Part shown: one piece after another, positions 9,624 through 18,355 of the stretch
How the letters are laid out: each line of letters starts with the position of its first letter
How positions within the stretch are numbered: position 1 is the first letter of the stretch
NCBI GenBank assembly: GCA_900320515.1
Contig: ONSJ01000016.1
Location: forward strand, 1-44,888
Direction of reading: 5' to 3'
From: an uncultured Methanobrevibacter sp.
GTDB taxonomy: Archaea; Methanobacteriota; Methanobacteria; Methanobacteriales; Methanobacteriaceae
Length of the DNA: 44,888 nt
The notes under the pieces: generated by a model
Seen by the model: the letters and a program-made list of their open reading frames with translations, nothing else
What the model was told of the DNA's origin: nothing
Database searches by the model: none
Translations under genes and position numbers: made by a program

Positions 9624-10034
9624 TCAATATTTTGCTTCCTTTTTTAACAATTCAAATAATTCTAATTGTCCTTCCTTTAAGGCATCTTCATAAGATTTGC
9701 CGTTTTTAACTTCATTAACCAATTTCATTTTAAGATTTTTAGCATCTTCATCAGATATTATCTCCAATGTGCCATTAAACCAACATAATCTTAAATCAGC
9801 ATTTAACTTCTGGTATAGGCAGATGTCCTGAGCCGATTCGAATGTTGCATGTAATGCCTGAAGAGATGACATGTCAAACAAATGGAAGAAAACCTCTTCC
9901 AGCTCTTCAACAGTACAGTCAAATTCCTCAGAAAGAGGAACTATGACATCTCTTTGCACTGCATAACTTTTAACGATTCTTCTTTGCATCAATTCTAATT
10001 TAGCGTCGTCATCCATTTCCATCACATCATACAT
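9624..10034 (-). CDS. ehaM: EhaM, soluble all-helical subunit (DUF1959 type)
   Basis: A 136-aa hydrophilic, mainly helical protein with no membrane segment (LMQRRIVKSYAVQRDVIVPL, EELEEVFFHLFDMSSLQAL). It looks like the DUF1959 family, whose Methanothermobacter member MTH396 is EhaM. This was a key reason to call the operon Eha rather than Ehb. The start is uncertain: ATG codons at 10034, 10022 and 10016 are in frame, and the first overlaps ehaL by 13 bases. Exact function unknown. Confidence 0.82.
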   Translation of the reverse strand: MYDVMEMDDDAKLELMQRRIVKSYAVQRDVIVPLSEEFDCTVEELEEVFFHLFDMSSLQALHATFESAQDICLYQKLNADLRLCWFNGTLEIISDEDAKNLKMKLVNEVKNGKSYEDALKEGQLELFELLKKEAKY

Positions 10035-10333
10035 AATGGCCTTTTCAATAATACATATACAATAATTGCAATAATTAAACCGACGGCAGTTTCCTTTCTG
10101 CCGTATCCAGGCCTTTCACCCATTACAAAACCTGCAAGGAGAAAACCGATTGCTGATAAAATAACATTTCCTGAACAAAATCCTAAAACCCAACCTGCAA
10201 TTGAAACAATAGCAAATGGAACATTGAACTTGGTTACAGCAACAAATGGTTCCCCATGTTGCTTATAGCTGTAAAGCAGACCAAGAATGGATCCGGCAGC
10301 AAATGTAATCAAATAAATCATATAGTCTAACAT
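10022..10333 (-). CDS. ehaL: EhaL, integral membrane subunit
   Basis: A 103-aa protein with about three to four hydrophobic helices and a conserved-looking loop GERPGYGRKE between the last two. AGGAGA precedes the ATG. Assigned by order between ehaK and ehaM. Part of the membrane arm of the complex. Confidence 0.8.
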   Translation of the reverse strand: MLDYMIYLITFAAGSILGLLYSYKQHGEPFVAVTKFNVPFAIVSIAGWVLGFCSGNVILSAIGFLLAGFVMGERPGYGRKETAVGLIIAIIVYVLLKRPLCMM

Positions 10334-10341
10334 AATATCTC

Positions 10342-10596
10342 CTACATAGGTTTATAAAGCAATATAAATGAACAAATTATTGCCAAAAATGTTATTACAA
10401 AACATATTTTCTCTATACTTTCTATCTTATGTGCAAAATTGCCCTTTGAAAGCAATACAAAGGCCGCAAGGACAATTCCAATTATAACTATCGGAGCGAT
10501 GAGATATGAATGAAGCGCAGTAGTCAACAATCCCACAACGATTATTCCAATAGCCACCAATGCTGTGAAATAAACAATCACATCCTCGCTGTTCAT
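10342..10596 (-). CDS. ehaK: EhaK, small integral membrane subunit
   Basis: An 84-aa protein from [10 protein letters not shown]. The start at 10596 is preferred because AGGAGTGG lies just upstream and it overlaps the ehaJ stop as ATGA; a longer frame to 10641 has no such support. It has about three hydrophobic helices. Function is inferred from position only. Confidence 0.78.
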   Translation of the reverse strand: MNSEDVIVYFTALVAIGIIVVGLLTTALHSYLIAPIVIIGIVLAAFVLLSKGNFAHKIESIEKICFVITFLAIICSFILLYKPM

Positions 10597-11465
10597 GCTA
10601 CCACTCCTGTAAATATCATCAATGCAGTTCCTGCAAAGCATATTGCTCCTATGGTAATTTGAGTCATTACTGAATGATTCGGACTTAACAATGGGGTTGT
10701 CGCATTAATGAATCCTGTGACGAATGAAATCACAATCATTCCAATCAGATATCCCACGGCATTCAGAGGACCGAAGAATATTGTCAGGAACACCCAAAGC
10801 AGCACATACCATGCAATAGCCTCTGAAAACAGCATGAATCCCCTCAGGAATCCGAAGTGTTCAGTTTCAAATCCGGAAATCAAAACCTTATCCTTTGTTA
10901 TAGCAAACGGAGAGTATGGAGATTTAGTAAGTATTAACATAAAGAACATCAAGGCTGCAAGCGGAATTGAATATATCAGCGGACCATGCACTGACTGGTA
11001 TGTAATGATTTCCCCAATATTCATTGTGCCGGTCACCATGTAAACGAACACTATTGCCGCAAACAATGGAAGCTCAGTTGCCGCTGAAAGCACTGCCCTC
11101 ACACAGCTCAGCTTACCGTATGGAGAACCGGAACTTGAACCGGAGTTATGCTCAACAATCTTGTAAACAGCATAAACGCCAAACAATATCAATAGGGAAT
11201 CCTTGGCTACAGGGCCTACAATTACCCCAACAACCCAAATCAATGCCAGGATAAATACGATTCCAATATAAAATACTTTTGACACTGTTTTTGGAAATGC
11301 AGTTTCCTTAAAGAAGAATTTCAAAGAGTGTATAAGCTGCTGGACAATAGGCGGCCCTGGACGTTTCTGTACACGTGCCATCACTTTTCTGTGCAAACCT
11401 AAAAGCAGGCTTCCCGCCAGGAATGCAATAATAACTTGAATCAATATTTCTGCCATCAAATTCAT
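10593..11465 (-). CDS. ehaJ: EhaJ, NuoH-like membrane subunit
   Basis: A 290-aa polytopic protein of the NuoH/HyfC-type family, with about eight membrane helices. The cytoplasmic loop [15 protein letters not shown] matches the family's RxGPP motif, and [20 protein letters not shown] and [20 protein letters not shown] match the later conserved loops that dock the hydrogenase module. It couples electron transfer to ion movement. One of the conserved subunits shared with complex I. Confidence 0.92.
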   Translation of the reverse strand: MNLMAEILIQVIIAFLAGSLLLGLHRKVMARVQKRPGPPIVQQLIHSLKFFFKETAFPKTVSKVFYIGIVFILALIWVVGVIVGPVAKDSLLILFGVYAVYKIVEHNSGSSSGSPYGKLSCVRAVLSAATELPLFAAIVFVYMVTGTMNIGEIITYQSVHGPLIYSIPLAALMFFMLILTKSPYSPFAITKDKVLISGFETEHFGFLRGFMLFSEAIAWYVLLWVFLTIFFGPLNAVGYLIGMIVISFVTGFINATTPLLSPNHSVMTQITIGAICFAGTALMIFTGVVA

Positions 11466-11474
11466 AATACCACT

Positions 11475-11690
11475 TTAATACCCAGTGAATGGCTCCTTCA
11501 CTCTTTCTTCCACATCTTCAGGTTTTGGCTTGGCCATAGTCAATAGTCCAAGAGATAAAATCCATGTTGGAATACCAAATATGGCTACAGCATAGACTAT
11601 CCATGCCTCAAAGTTGATAACCAGACATGCAAGAATAGCCAATGTTGATAAAACCAATAATATGATACATGTAATTTTTTGATTTACCAT
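11475..11690 (-). CDS. ehaI: EhaI, small membrane subunit
   Basis: A 71-aa protein starting at MVNQKITCII, chosen because GGGAG lies directly upstream and only seven bases separate it from ehaH. It has two hydrophobic helices and a charged tail (KPKPEDVEERVKEP). Assigned by order. Confidence 0.78.
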   Translation of the reverse strand: MVNQKITCIILLVLSTLAILACLVINFEAWIVYAVAIFGIPTWILSLGLLTMAKPKPEDVEERVKEPFTGY

Positions 11691-11697
11691 ACTCCCA

Positions 11698-12369
11698 CTA
11701 CCACAATACCAATAATAATATTTCAACAGCTCTTACAATAATAAACAATGAACTTAAGTGAATAATAACAATATATGGAGATCCTGCGGTTCTGAACATT
11801 TCCGCTTTACTTGCAAAGAAAGGCGCTACTCCGCTTTCGCCCAAAATACCCAGCAACATCAGCACTGCTCCTAATACCACCATCGGACTTGCAGGCATTT
11901 GGGACAGTACTGCAAGTGACAATGTGCCTGTCGCTGCAAGTATAATGGCTGCCCCACCAAACAAAGGCAAACTGCACATCATGGCAATCAGACCATAATT
12001 GAATGCGGAATCCAATACGCTGGTCTGTTTTACAGCAGATACGATACCTATATTCAGGATACCCACCAAAGCCATGAACAGTGTGAAGTTGAACAGATCG
12101 CCTGTAATCATAGCTCCAGCAGAGGCAATACCACATATCACTGCTAAAAATCTTCTTTGCTTAAGCTCTTTTTGACCTACCTTAACTTCAGTATTATTCA
12201 GATAATGCATAGTAGCTTCGACTTGAGTTTCAGGTTTGCTTAAACCGATCAATACTGTAAATCCAAGTAAAACCGCAAACAGGAACAAGCTGAATGGAGT
12301 CAGGTACAATACAATGTCTCCAAGCCGGATTGTTCCAAGCAAATTTCCTCCAAGTGTAACGAAATCCAT
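11698..12369 (-). CDS. ehaH: EhaH, antiporter-like (NuoN/MrpD-related) membrane subunit
   Basis: A 223-aa polytopic protein that resembles a shortened NuoL/M/N or Mrp antiporter subunit: [19 protein letters not shown] and [16 protein letters not shown] match the family's core helices. It is about half the length of a normal antiporter subunit. It probably contributes to the ion path. Start supported by AGGTGAG. Confidence 0.82.
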   Translation of the reverse strand: MDFVTLGGNLLGTIRLGDIVLYLTPFSLFLFAVLLGFTVLIGLSKPETQVEATMHYLNNTEVKVGQKELKQRRFLAVICGIASAGAMITGDLFNFTLFMALVGILNIGIVSAVKQTSVLDSAFNYGLIAMMCSLPLFGGAAIILAATGTLSLAVLSQMPASPMVVLGAVLMLLGILGESGVAPFFASKAEMFRTAGSPYIVIIHLSSLFIIVRAVEILLLVLW

Positions 12370-12377
12370 TTTCTCAC

Positions 12378-13058
12378 CTACTCGTTATCGATATCCTCTC
12401 TCATAAGCAGACCGATCAAGCCTACTTTGGAAGCTACTTTTAATAATAATCCACATGCAGCTAAGAATAAACTTAATAACCAATATTGAGGGGCTACGAA
12501 GAACAACAGGAATCCTATTATCCATAAACACCATGCAATACCGGAAACACCGGCAATGCCATCCAACATCAATACCGGAAGTCCTCTTGCTTTTTTAGAT
12601 AATGCATACAATACAATTCCTCCACCAGCTACTGCTCCTCCAGTAAAACCAGTGAGGAATATTCCATAACCAATCAGGACCAATGCAATGAAATTAGGTG
12701 CAGTGGTCATGATTTCCATGTCCAGAGAGAATGCCTGTGGGAAAATTGAAGAAGACTTGGCCAAATTGGCTCTTGGGTCCTGTTCAATTTTACGCATTTC
12801 CCTTGTAATTAGAATTTCAGAAATTGCCAAGGTTTCAGCCAGCTCAACTACCAGACCAGGCAAAATCAATGCTTCAGCCAAGTCGGTTCCAACCGCAGAA
12901 ACGACAAATATCATGGCAAGGCCGACAATATCTGTCAGTATGAGAATATGCAATTCCCTCCTGTTTATTGCAATTGCCATGGTTCCTATAAAACCAACTA
13001 TCAAACCAGCGTAGATTGCCGGCAGATACATGCTAATGAACGCCTGAGGAACAAACAT
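12378..13058 (-). CDS. ehaG: EhaG, integral membrane subunit
   Basis: A 226-aa protein with about six to seven hydrophobic segments and a Gly-rich helix ([17 protein letters not shown]). A long, more polar loop ([20 protein letters not shown]) lies in the middle. It shares one base with the ehaF stop (TGATG), which indicates translational coupling. GGAGGG precedes it. Confidence 0.8.
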   Translation of the reverse strand: MFVPQAFISMYLPAIYAGLIVGFIGTMAIAINRRELHILILTDIVGLAMIFVVSAVGTDLAEALILPGLVVELAETLAISEILITREMRKIEQDPRANLAKSSSIFPQAFSLDMEIMTTAPNFIALVLIGYGIFLTGFTGGAVAGGGIVLYALSKKARGLPVLMLDGIAGVSGIAWCLWIIGFLLFFVAPQYWLLSLFLAACGLLLKVASKVGLIGLLMREDIDNE

Positions 13059-13651
13059 CAGTTATCCCTCCTCAGCTGTTTAGCTCTTGCCTTAGCGTCA
13101 TTTGCCTTGACATGACTGGCCACCCTGTTTGAATCATCAATAGCCTTTTTCACATCTTTTTTGATTTCATCTTCATCATTTTTCCTGTTCATGGTATAAT
13201 TGATGGACAACCATGAAGCGATGATGAATGACATCATAAGGATACTGGATTCAAGTATGGTATCGAAACCCCTTGTATAGTACAGTATTTCATCTATAAG
13301 TCCTCCCGGAGATGAATATATTGATGTACCGAAGTAAGGTGAAATCGAAGAGACAAATTCCGCCAGCGGTGACATATAACCCGTAATCATACCCAAGCTC
13401 TCTGCATTTTCAGGATATTGAGGGTCAATATTACCTGGCTCTTTTAAAGGCACTCCACCCCTGTCATAAGGTGCAATTGCCAAACCTTCATCAACCTGCT
13501 CCTGAGGAGCAGGCCTGACATACAATTGGTCCGGATTCAATGCCAGAGGCACTATCAGACCGATTATCAAAATTATTCCAAGGCTAAATGCAAAAAGGCG
13601 TGGAATATTTTTAGGCTTTGCCAATTTGTTCCATAATGCTCCAATCCTCAT
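13058..13651 (-). CDS. ehaF: EhaF, membrane subunit with large extracytoplasmic loop
   Basis: A 197-aa protein starting at [10 protein letters not shown]. The ATG overlaps the ehaE stop (ATGA) and follows GGGG, which rules out the longer upstream frame. One helix near residues 20-40, a polar loop of about 75 residues ([20 protein letters not shown] and on), a second and possibly third helix, and a highly charged cytoplasmic tail ending RAKQLRRDN. Confidence 0.8.
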   Translation of the reverse strand: MRIGALWNKLAKPKNIPRLFAFSLGIILIIGLIVPLALNPDQLYVRPAPQEQVDEGLAIAPYDRGGVPLKEPGNIDPQYPENAESLGMITGYMSPLAEFVSSISPYFGTSIYSSPGGLIDEILYYTRGFDTILESSILMMSFIIASWLSINYTMNRKNDEDEIKKDVKKAIDDSNRVASHVKANDAKARAKQLRRDN

Positions 13652-13908
13652 ACATCTGCCCCCATTTCTTCTAAGCGAATGATTGCTCTGAATAAAATCA
13701 ATGTGATAATAACAGTTGTTGCAAGCAATGTCAGCAATGCCAGAACATGATTGTAACATAATAAGACCAGACAGACACCTATTGAAGCGATTTCTGTATT
13801 GAATGTCCTGACAACAGGGTCACTGACTCCCGGACCCCAAGCGGTGGCAATACTTCCCACAATTGCCAAAAATATTCCGAAATAGAAAAACAATGAAACG
13901 CTAATCAT
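13648..13908 (-). CDS. ehaE: EhaE, small membrane subunit
   Basis: An 86-aa protein starting at [10 protein letters not shown], with GGTGAGG just upstream. Three hydrophobic helices and a short acidic tail (RLEEMGADV). It overlaps ehaD by a few bases. Assigned by order and hydropathy; MnhC/MnhB-like helices are possible. Confidence 0.78.
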   Translation of the reverse strand: MISVSLFFYFGIFLAIVGSIATAWGPGVSDPVVRTFNTEIASIGVCLVLLCYNHVLALLTLLATTVIITLILFRAIIRLEEMGADV

Positions 13909-14170
13909 TGGCCTCACCACTTGCAATCTTATCGGTTCTGATTTCCTTAATTTTCACAATGGATAAAATGAATACTAAAGTTGACAATGGACCTGCCAAT
14001 GCCGCAAACAATGCAACATCCAAATATTTGAACAGTACAACAACCAGAACAAATCCGGCATCCATTATATCAAACATTATAATCTTGTCTAATGGTTTTT
14101 TCATAAATATGACGCCAAATGCCCCAATGACCATCAAAGCTATTGCAATTATTGATACGAGAAATTCCAT
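13901..14170 (-). CDS. ehaD: EhaD, NuoK/MnhC-like small membrane subunit
   Basis: An 89-aa protein. The ATG at 14170 (MEFLVSI) sits at good spacing from GGAGGA; an ATG two codons earlier abuts the ribosome site. Three helices with a NuoK-like layout ([34 protein letters not shown]). Probably part of the ion-translocating arm. Confidence 0.78.
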   Translation of the reverse strand: MEFLVSIIAIALMVIGAFGVIFMKKPLDKIIMFDIMDAGFVLVVVLFKYLDVALFAALAGPLSTLVFILSIVKIKEIRTDKIASGEAND

Positions 14171-14172
14171 TT

Positions 14173-14424
14173 TCATTCCTCCAGCAATATTTCATCATTT
14201 AGTCTATTTAATGTATAAGCAATAGCATTAGCACTGATTGTTGAACAGATGAAGAACGCTGCAGCAACAATAAGAGCAAATGGAGTATTAATTACCAATG
14301 CAATGATTGCAGAAACTCCAAAACCAATGACATTTAAATATAATAGTCTTTCAGCTCTGTTTTTTGTAATTAAAGCCCTTAATGCTACGAATATGACTAT
14401 AATACCTATAATTTCAACATACAT
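14173..14424 (-). CDS. ehaC: EhaC, small membrane subunit
   Basis: An 83-aa protein starting at MYVEIIGIIV, just after the ehaB stop, with GTGAT upstream; an in-frame ATG at 14442 inside ehaB is less likely. Three hydrophobic helices separated by a basic turn (RALITKNRAERLLYLN), typical of MnhF/EhaC-like subunits. Confidence 0.78.
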   Translation of the reverse strand: MYVEIIGIIVIFVALRALITKNRAERLLYLNVIGFGVSAIIALVINTPFALIVAAAFFICSTISANAIAYTLNRLNDEILLEE

Positions 14425-14428
14425 ATAA

Positions 14429-14926
14429 TCACTCTCTAGCATGCCTATTGAATTTTTTGGCTATTTTTCCTAAAACTACAGACATTTTTGCTTGATCAAT
14501 GCCCATGACTGTAAATATGGCTATGACCATCCCAACAATGAACATTTCAGGTGTCAAACCTATGAAAGATGCTAAAAATATTATTGCAGTGGCTGTCAAA
14601 CATCCTGTAGTTCCAGCATATCCCGGATCGGCACATAACCTATTTCCAATAAATACCAGGAATGCTGCAATTATTCCGCCAGGAATTCCTAAAAGCAAGT
14701 ATCCAATAGAAGCCATTAATGTACCGGCAGAAGCATCAGGAGAACATAAAATGTTTCCTTGGAAAAATCCGCCAGCAATATCTCCCCCTCTTTTTTCGAC
14801 ATCTTTACCAATTATTCTGGCACCTTTAACGCCAGGCTGCTCGGGAAGTCCGAAATATGTATCCACAATTACAAAATTCAACCAACAAAGAATTGCGGCA
14901 ATTATTATTCCAATTACCTCATTCAT
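14429..14926 (-). CDS. ehaB: EhaB, integral membrane subunit
   Basis: A 165-aa polytopic protein with about four helices and Gly-rich loops ([20 protein letters not shown]). It overlaps ehaA by eight bases. Assigned by order; no enzyme motif. Confidence 0.8.
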   Translation of the reverse strand: MNEVIGIIIAAILCWLNFVIVDTYFGLPEQPGVKGARIIGKDVEKRGGDIAGGFFQGNILCSPDASAGTLMASIGYLLLGIPGGIIAAFLVFIGNRLCADPGYAGTTGCLTATAIIFLASFIGLTPEMFIVGMVIAIFTVMGIDQAKMSVVLGKIAKKFNRHARE

Positions 14927-15308
14927 TTATATCCTCTCCTGCATTTTCATCCAGAGGTTTTGGAAATACGAAATCAAATAAATATTTCACAAATAATGCT
15001 GATAAAACACCAATAACAACTGCTAGAACTAATCCGTTATACATGAAAGTATAATTTAAAACAAGAAATATTGAAAGAATACCAATAGCAATTATTGGAG
15101 TCGGATATAATGCACTAACATCAAAAGAATACCTATATGGTTTGCTAGGAAGTAAAGGCAGCCTTAAAACTAAAGCTACAATGATAGAGCAAACAATAGC
15201 TACAACATAAGCTAATAAAATATCAAATGAAGATAAACTTAAATTGCTTAGCCCATAAAAGTTACTAAACGAAGCAAAATATATGGTATCAAACACCAAA
15301 TCAAACAT
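14919..15308 (-). CDS. ehaA: EhaA, membrane subunit, first gene of the operon
   Basis: A 129-aa protein with about three helices and an acidic tail ([12 protein letters not shown]). GAGGAG precedes the ATG. As first gene of the unit it follows an AT-rich divergent promoter region. Eha as a whole uses the membrane ion gradient to drive H2-dependent ferredoxin reduction, which replenishes the methanogenic cycle. Confidence 0.82.
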   Translation of the reverse strand: MFDLVFDTIYFASFSNFYGLSNLSLSSFDILLAYVVAIVCSIIVALVLRLPLLPSKPYRYSFDVSALYPTPIIAIGILSIFLVLNYTFMYNGLVLAVVIGVLSALFVKYLFDFVFPKPLDENAGEDINE

Positions 15309-15420
15309 ATTATTAGACTCCTCTTATTTTAATAATATACATATAAAAATATATAAATATTGTTACTTAAAAATAATATTAATTGCTTAATTATAATTTA
15401 AATTAATTAATGGTGGCTTA
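15309..15420. promoter_or_regulatory. Divergent promoter region between ehaA and the epimerase gene
   Basis: The 112-bp gap is almost pure A/T and contains several TATA-like stretches (ATATAAAAATATATAAATATT near 15342-15362 and more toward 15400). It must hold the eha promoter on the minus strand and the epimerase promoter on the plus strand. The individual boxes cannot be separated with confidence. Confidence 0.6.
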
Positions 15421-16353
15421 ATGAAAAATAAAAACATTTTAATTACTGGTGGAGCAGGATTTATCGGTTCTCATATTGCTAATGAGTTAATGGACGATAA
15501 CAACATCACCATTATTGATAATCTTTCCACAGGTAACATTAAAAATTTAAAAGCCCCTGAACATGAGAATTTAAATTTTATCAATGGAGACATATGCAAT
15601 ACTAATTTTGATGACATAACTTCAGATATTGATTACATTTTCCATCTTGCGGCAATGGCAAGTGTTCCATTGAGTGTCGAAAGACCCAAAGAATGCAATG
15701 AGATAAACCTTAATGCAACCGTAAAACTTTTAAAATCAGCTGCAGATAACGATGTGAAAAAAATAGTGTTTTCATCATCATCTGCCGTTTACGGGGAAAA
15801 CAGAAATATGCCTTTAAAAGAAACAGAAATCCCAATGCCAAAATCCCCATATGCTGCATCAAAGGCAGGCTGCGAATTATACCTGAAATCATTTTATGAA
15901 ATATATGGCCTGAATTATACTGCACTAAGATACTTCAATGTCTTCGGACCGAAACAGGACAAGAATTCCCAATATGCCTCAGTGATACCCCATTTCATCA
16001 GCGCACTTCTTGAAGGCAAACAGGCTGAAATCTATGGGGACGGTGAGCAAACCAGGGACTTTGTCTATGTTGAAGATGTAGTGAAAGCAAATATTGCAGC
16101 CTGTGAAGTCGATTACAATGGCATCATCAATGTTGCATCCGGCAAAAAGCTGACCGTCAACAGATTATATGAAATCATTAAAGATAACTTAGGCAGTGAT
16201 TTGGAACCTAAATATTTGCCTAAAAGATTAGGAGACATCAAACACTCCCTGGCAGACATCAGCAACATGGAAAAAATCGGCCTGAAAATTAATTCCGATG
16301 AATTCGAATCACAACTTACAGAAACCATAAACTGGTTCCAAACCATACTATAG
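15421..16353 (+). CDS. NAD-dependent nucleotide-sugar epimerase (GalE/WbpP-like)
   Basis: A 310-aa extended short-chain dehydrogenase. Rossmann motif GGAGFIGSH (residues about 9-17), the SSSSAVYGE strand, the catalytic Ser/Tyr/Lys set with SPYAASK, and the substrate-binding YGDGEQTRDFVYVEDV. The ASVPLSVERPKECNEINLNA stretch resembles UDP-GlcNAc 4-epimerases. It likely makes UDP-galactose or UDP-GalNAc for pseudomurein or surface glycans; exact sugar uncertain. TGGTGG precedes the ATG. It heads a plus-strand pair with the membrane protease. Confidence 0.87.
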   Translation: MKNKNILITGGAGFIGSHIANELMDDNNITIIDNLSTGNIKNLKAPEHENLNFINGDICNTNFDDITSDIDYIFHLAAMASVPLSVERPKECNEINLNATVKLLKSAADNDVKKIVFSSSSAVYGENRNMPLKETEIPMPKSPYAASKAGCELYLKSFYEIYGLNYTALRYFNVFGPKQDKNSQYASVIPHFISALLEGKQAEIYGDGEQTRDFVYVEDVVKANIAACEVDYNGIINVASGKKLTVNRLYEIIKDNLGSDLEPKYLPKRLGDIKHSLADISNMEKIGLKINSDEFESQLTETINWFQTIL

Positions 16354-16364
16354 GAAGCCAAAAG

Positions 16365-17171
16365 ATGGATAAAAGAGTTACAGATTTCAATGTTCGCCTA
16401 AGAACAATAAGAATAAGGGACCTGATTGTAGGAATAATCATAACCGCAATCATAACCGGAATATTGACAGTTATCTTTCCAGAAATTTCTGAGTCAGACG
16501 AGCTGTTCTTTATAGTTCTCTTTTTGATTGGAGCCTTGATGTTTGTGTGGGCACTCCGAGGAACAAGAGGCCTTGACCAAAATATTGAAAACATATTTGA
16601 AGAGAATAATCGAAAAGAACTGCTTTATGTTTTTGCAATAAATCTATTGTTTGCATTCCTATTTACCTTTTTGATTTCCTCAATAGACATCATGACAAGC
16701 CTAAATGACCCCACCTGGATTTCCACAGGCGTTGACACTGTTGATATTGATTCAAGTGTTGTTATTCTTGATGCGATCGGTGCCATAATCTTTGCCCCTA
16801 TTGTTGAAGAATTGGTTTTCAGAGGAGTCCTGTTCAACCGACTGAAAATCAGAACCGGAATCATTCCTGCAATGATAATATCATCAGTCATATTCGGTCT
16901 TGGCCACGAATTCGGAGGAATAACTAGTGCAATCCTATTCGGAATCTGCATGTGCATACTATACACAAAAACAGACAATATCCTGATTCCAATGAGTGTG
17001 CACTTCCTAAATAATTTAGCCGCAACACTTCTTAATGTCAGCGGTTTGGATGTGGCGATGACTCAAATACCATGGATTGTACCATGCACAATCCTTTCAA
17101 TAATCGGAACAGTTTATCTAATAAAATACATAATTAAAGAATCTAAACAGCTTAAAAAACAGCATAGTTAA
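16365..17171 (+). CDS. CPBP-family intramembrane metalloprotease (CAAX protease-like)
   Basis: A 268-aa membrane protein with about seven or eight helices. All three ABI/CPBP motifs are present: EELVFRG (EExxxR), FGLGHE (FxxxH) and HFLNN (HxxxN), so it should be catalytically intact. The family cleaves near prenylated C-termini or processes and protects against peptides in bacteria and archaea; substrate unknown. It lies 11 bases after the epimerase gene. Confidence 0.88.
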   Translation: MDKRVTDFNVRLRTIRIRDLIVGIIITAIITGILTVIFPEISESDELFFIVLFLIGALMFVWALRGTRGLDQNIENIFEENNRKELLYVFAINLLFAFLFTFLISSIDIMTSLNDPTWISTGVDTVDIDSSVVILDAIGAIIFAPIVEELVFRGVLFNRLKIRTGIIPAMIISSVIFGLGHEFGGITSAILFGICMCILYTKTDNILIPMSVHFLNNLAATLLNVSGLDVAMTQIPWIVPCTILSIIGTVYLIKYIIKESKQLKKQHS

Positions 17172-17183
17172 AAAAAGAATTGA

Positions 17184-17555
17184 TTAGTGGAAACCGCATC
17201 CACTGCAGGTTTCACATTTTTCCTCTTCAAGAGGATCATACTGTTTGTCTTCCTGTAAGGTGGCAGACAGGAAATACTGGTCCATTTCATCCTTATTTTT
17301 TAAGACTGGAGAAATTCCTTTAAAATCACATTTAATATCACCAGTTCCACCAATATCTACAAGAATCGGTTCGCCTAATTTGAATCGTCTAAAATAAGCT
17401 TCAACCTCATCTTTCAAAGCTCCAGGAACTCTGAAATTAAAAGATAAAATATTATTCTCCTTCATTTTTAAACCGACATATTTCTGGTCAATCTCAAGGT
17501 TTAATCCTAACTGCTTTTTGAAAATAATGTCAGTTCCTATCTCATTAGATGTCAT
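17184..17555 (-). CDS. Conserved small protein with Cys-rich tail
   Basis: A 123-aa soluble protein I cannot assign. AGGAG lies upstream of the ATG. Mostly beta/alpha mixed (ILSFNFRVPGALKDEVEAYF, VDIGGTGDIKCDFKGISPVL). It ends in CETCSGCGFH, a three-Cys plus His tail that could bind a metal or an Fe-S cluster; an additional Cys lies near residue 78. It faces the CPBP gene tail to tail. Confidence 0.7.
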   Translation of the reverse strand: MTSNEIGTDIIFKKQLGLNLEIDQKYVGLKMKENNILSFNFRVPGALKDEVEAYFRRFKLGEPILVDIGGTGDIKCDFKGISPVLKNKDEMDQYFLSATLQEDKQYDPLEEEKCETCSGCGFH

Positions 17556-17782
17556 TTGATTTTTCTCCTTTAAATGATTACATTAAAGTTAAACGTTCGA
17601 AGTATTTAAAACTTTCCCATATTTTCAGCTAAAAATTAAAAACAAAATTTTTTGTTTAGAAAATTTATAACGAATTATCATGATTTTTAAAAAGGTTTAT
17701 ATAAAGTTAAATCCAAAACATATAATATTATAATATATATTATTATAGTAAAAAGAATCAATGAAAAAATAGGTGTTTATGA
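17556..17782 (+). promoter_or_regulatory. Promoter of the HTH-cupin/acs/vor operon with AT palindrome
   Basis: A good archaeal TATA element (GTTTATATAAAG, about 17695-17706) lies some 80 bases before the regulator's start. Just downstream, around 17721-17747, is a run of alternating A/T with inverted symmetry (TAATATTATAATATATATTA), in the place expected for a repressor operator. AGGTG at 17771 is the ribosome site. The minus-strand promoter of the small Cys-tailed gene must also lie here. Confidence 0.5.
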
Positions 17783-18334
17783 ATGAATGAATACAACATA
17801 GATATTGGAAATAGAATTAGAGAATTGAGAGAACTGTCAGACATTACTATTAAAGAAATCGCGCAAGAATTGAACATTACAGAAGAAACCTACATCCAAT
17901 ATGAAAATGCTGAAATTGACATTCCGGCAAGTTTCTTATATGAACTTGCACACATCTTTAAAGTTGATTTAGGATTATTATTAACAGGTGAAGAAAGCAG
18001 AATGAACATATTCGACATCACACGTGCAAACAAGGGAGTTTCAGTCGACAGAAGCAAAGAGTATACCCATGAAAACCTATGCTCCAACTTCATTCACAAA
18101 AAGGCCGAAACATTCCTTGTGGTGGTCGATCCCAAAAAGAACCCTGCACCTTCACTTAACTCACACCCCGGTCAGGAATTCAACTATGTCCTTGAGGGTT
18201 CCTTAAAAATTTATATACACAACAACGAAATCGTACTGAACGAAGGAGACTGCATCTTCTTTGATTCAACACACAGACACGCAATGGTAGCGCTTAACGA
18301 TAAACCGGCTAAGTTCTTAGCAGTAATCATATAA
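17783..18334 (+). CDS. XRE-type HTH regulator with C-terminal cupin
   Basis: A 183-aa protein. Residues about 8-65 are an XRE helix-turn-helix ([20 protein letters not shown]). Residues about 105-180 are a cupin ([35 protein letters not shown]) that could sense a small ligand. It lies 22 bases before the acyl-CoA synthetase gene, so it probably controls the operon, perhaps in response to an organic acid or acyl-CoA (inference). The nearby ATG at 17779 runs into a stop after three codons, so the start at 17783 is used. Confidence 0.88.
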   Translation: MNEYNIDIGNRIRELRELSDITIKEIAQELNITEETYIQYENAEIDIPASFLYELAHIFKVDLGLLLTGEESRMNIFDITRANKGVSVDRSKEYTHENLCSNFIHKKAETFLVVVDPKKNPAPSLNSHPGQEFNYVLEGSLKIYIHNNEIVLNEGDCIFFDSTHRHAMVALNDKPAKFLAVII

Positions 18335-18355
18335 TATTTATTAGGAGATAATTAA

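Noticed and set aside
4575..15308. First reading of the hydrogenase operon as Ehb
   Set aside because: Gene order (small and large subunit followed by polyferredoxins with six and ten clusters), the DUF1959-type EhaM and the trailing ftr match Eha; Ehb is known for a 14-cluster polyferredoxin and a 2-cluster ferredoxin.
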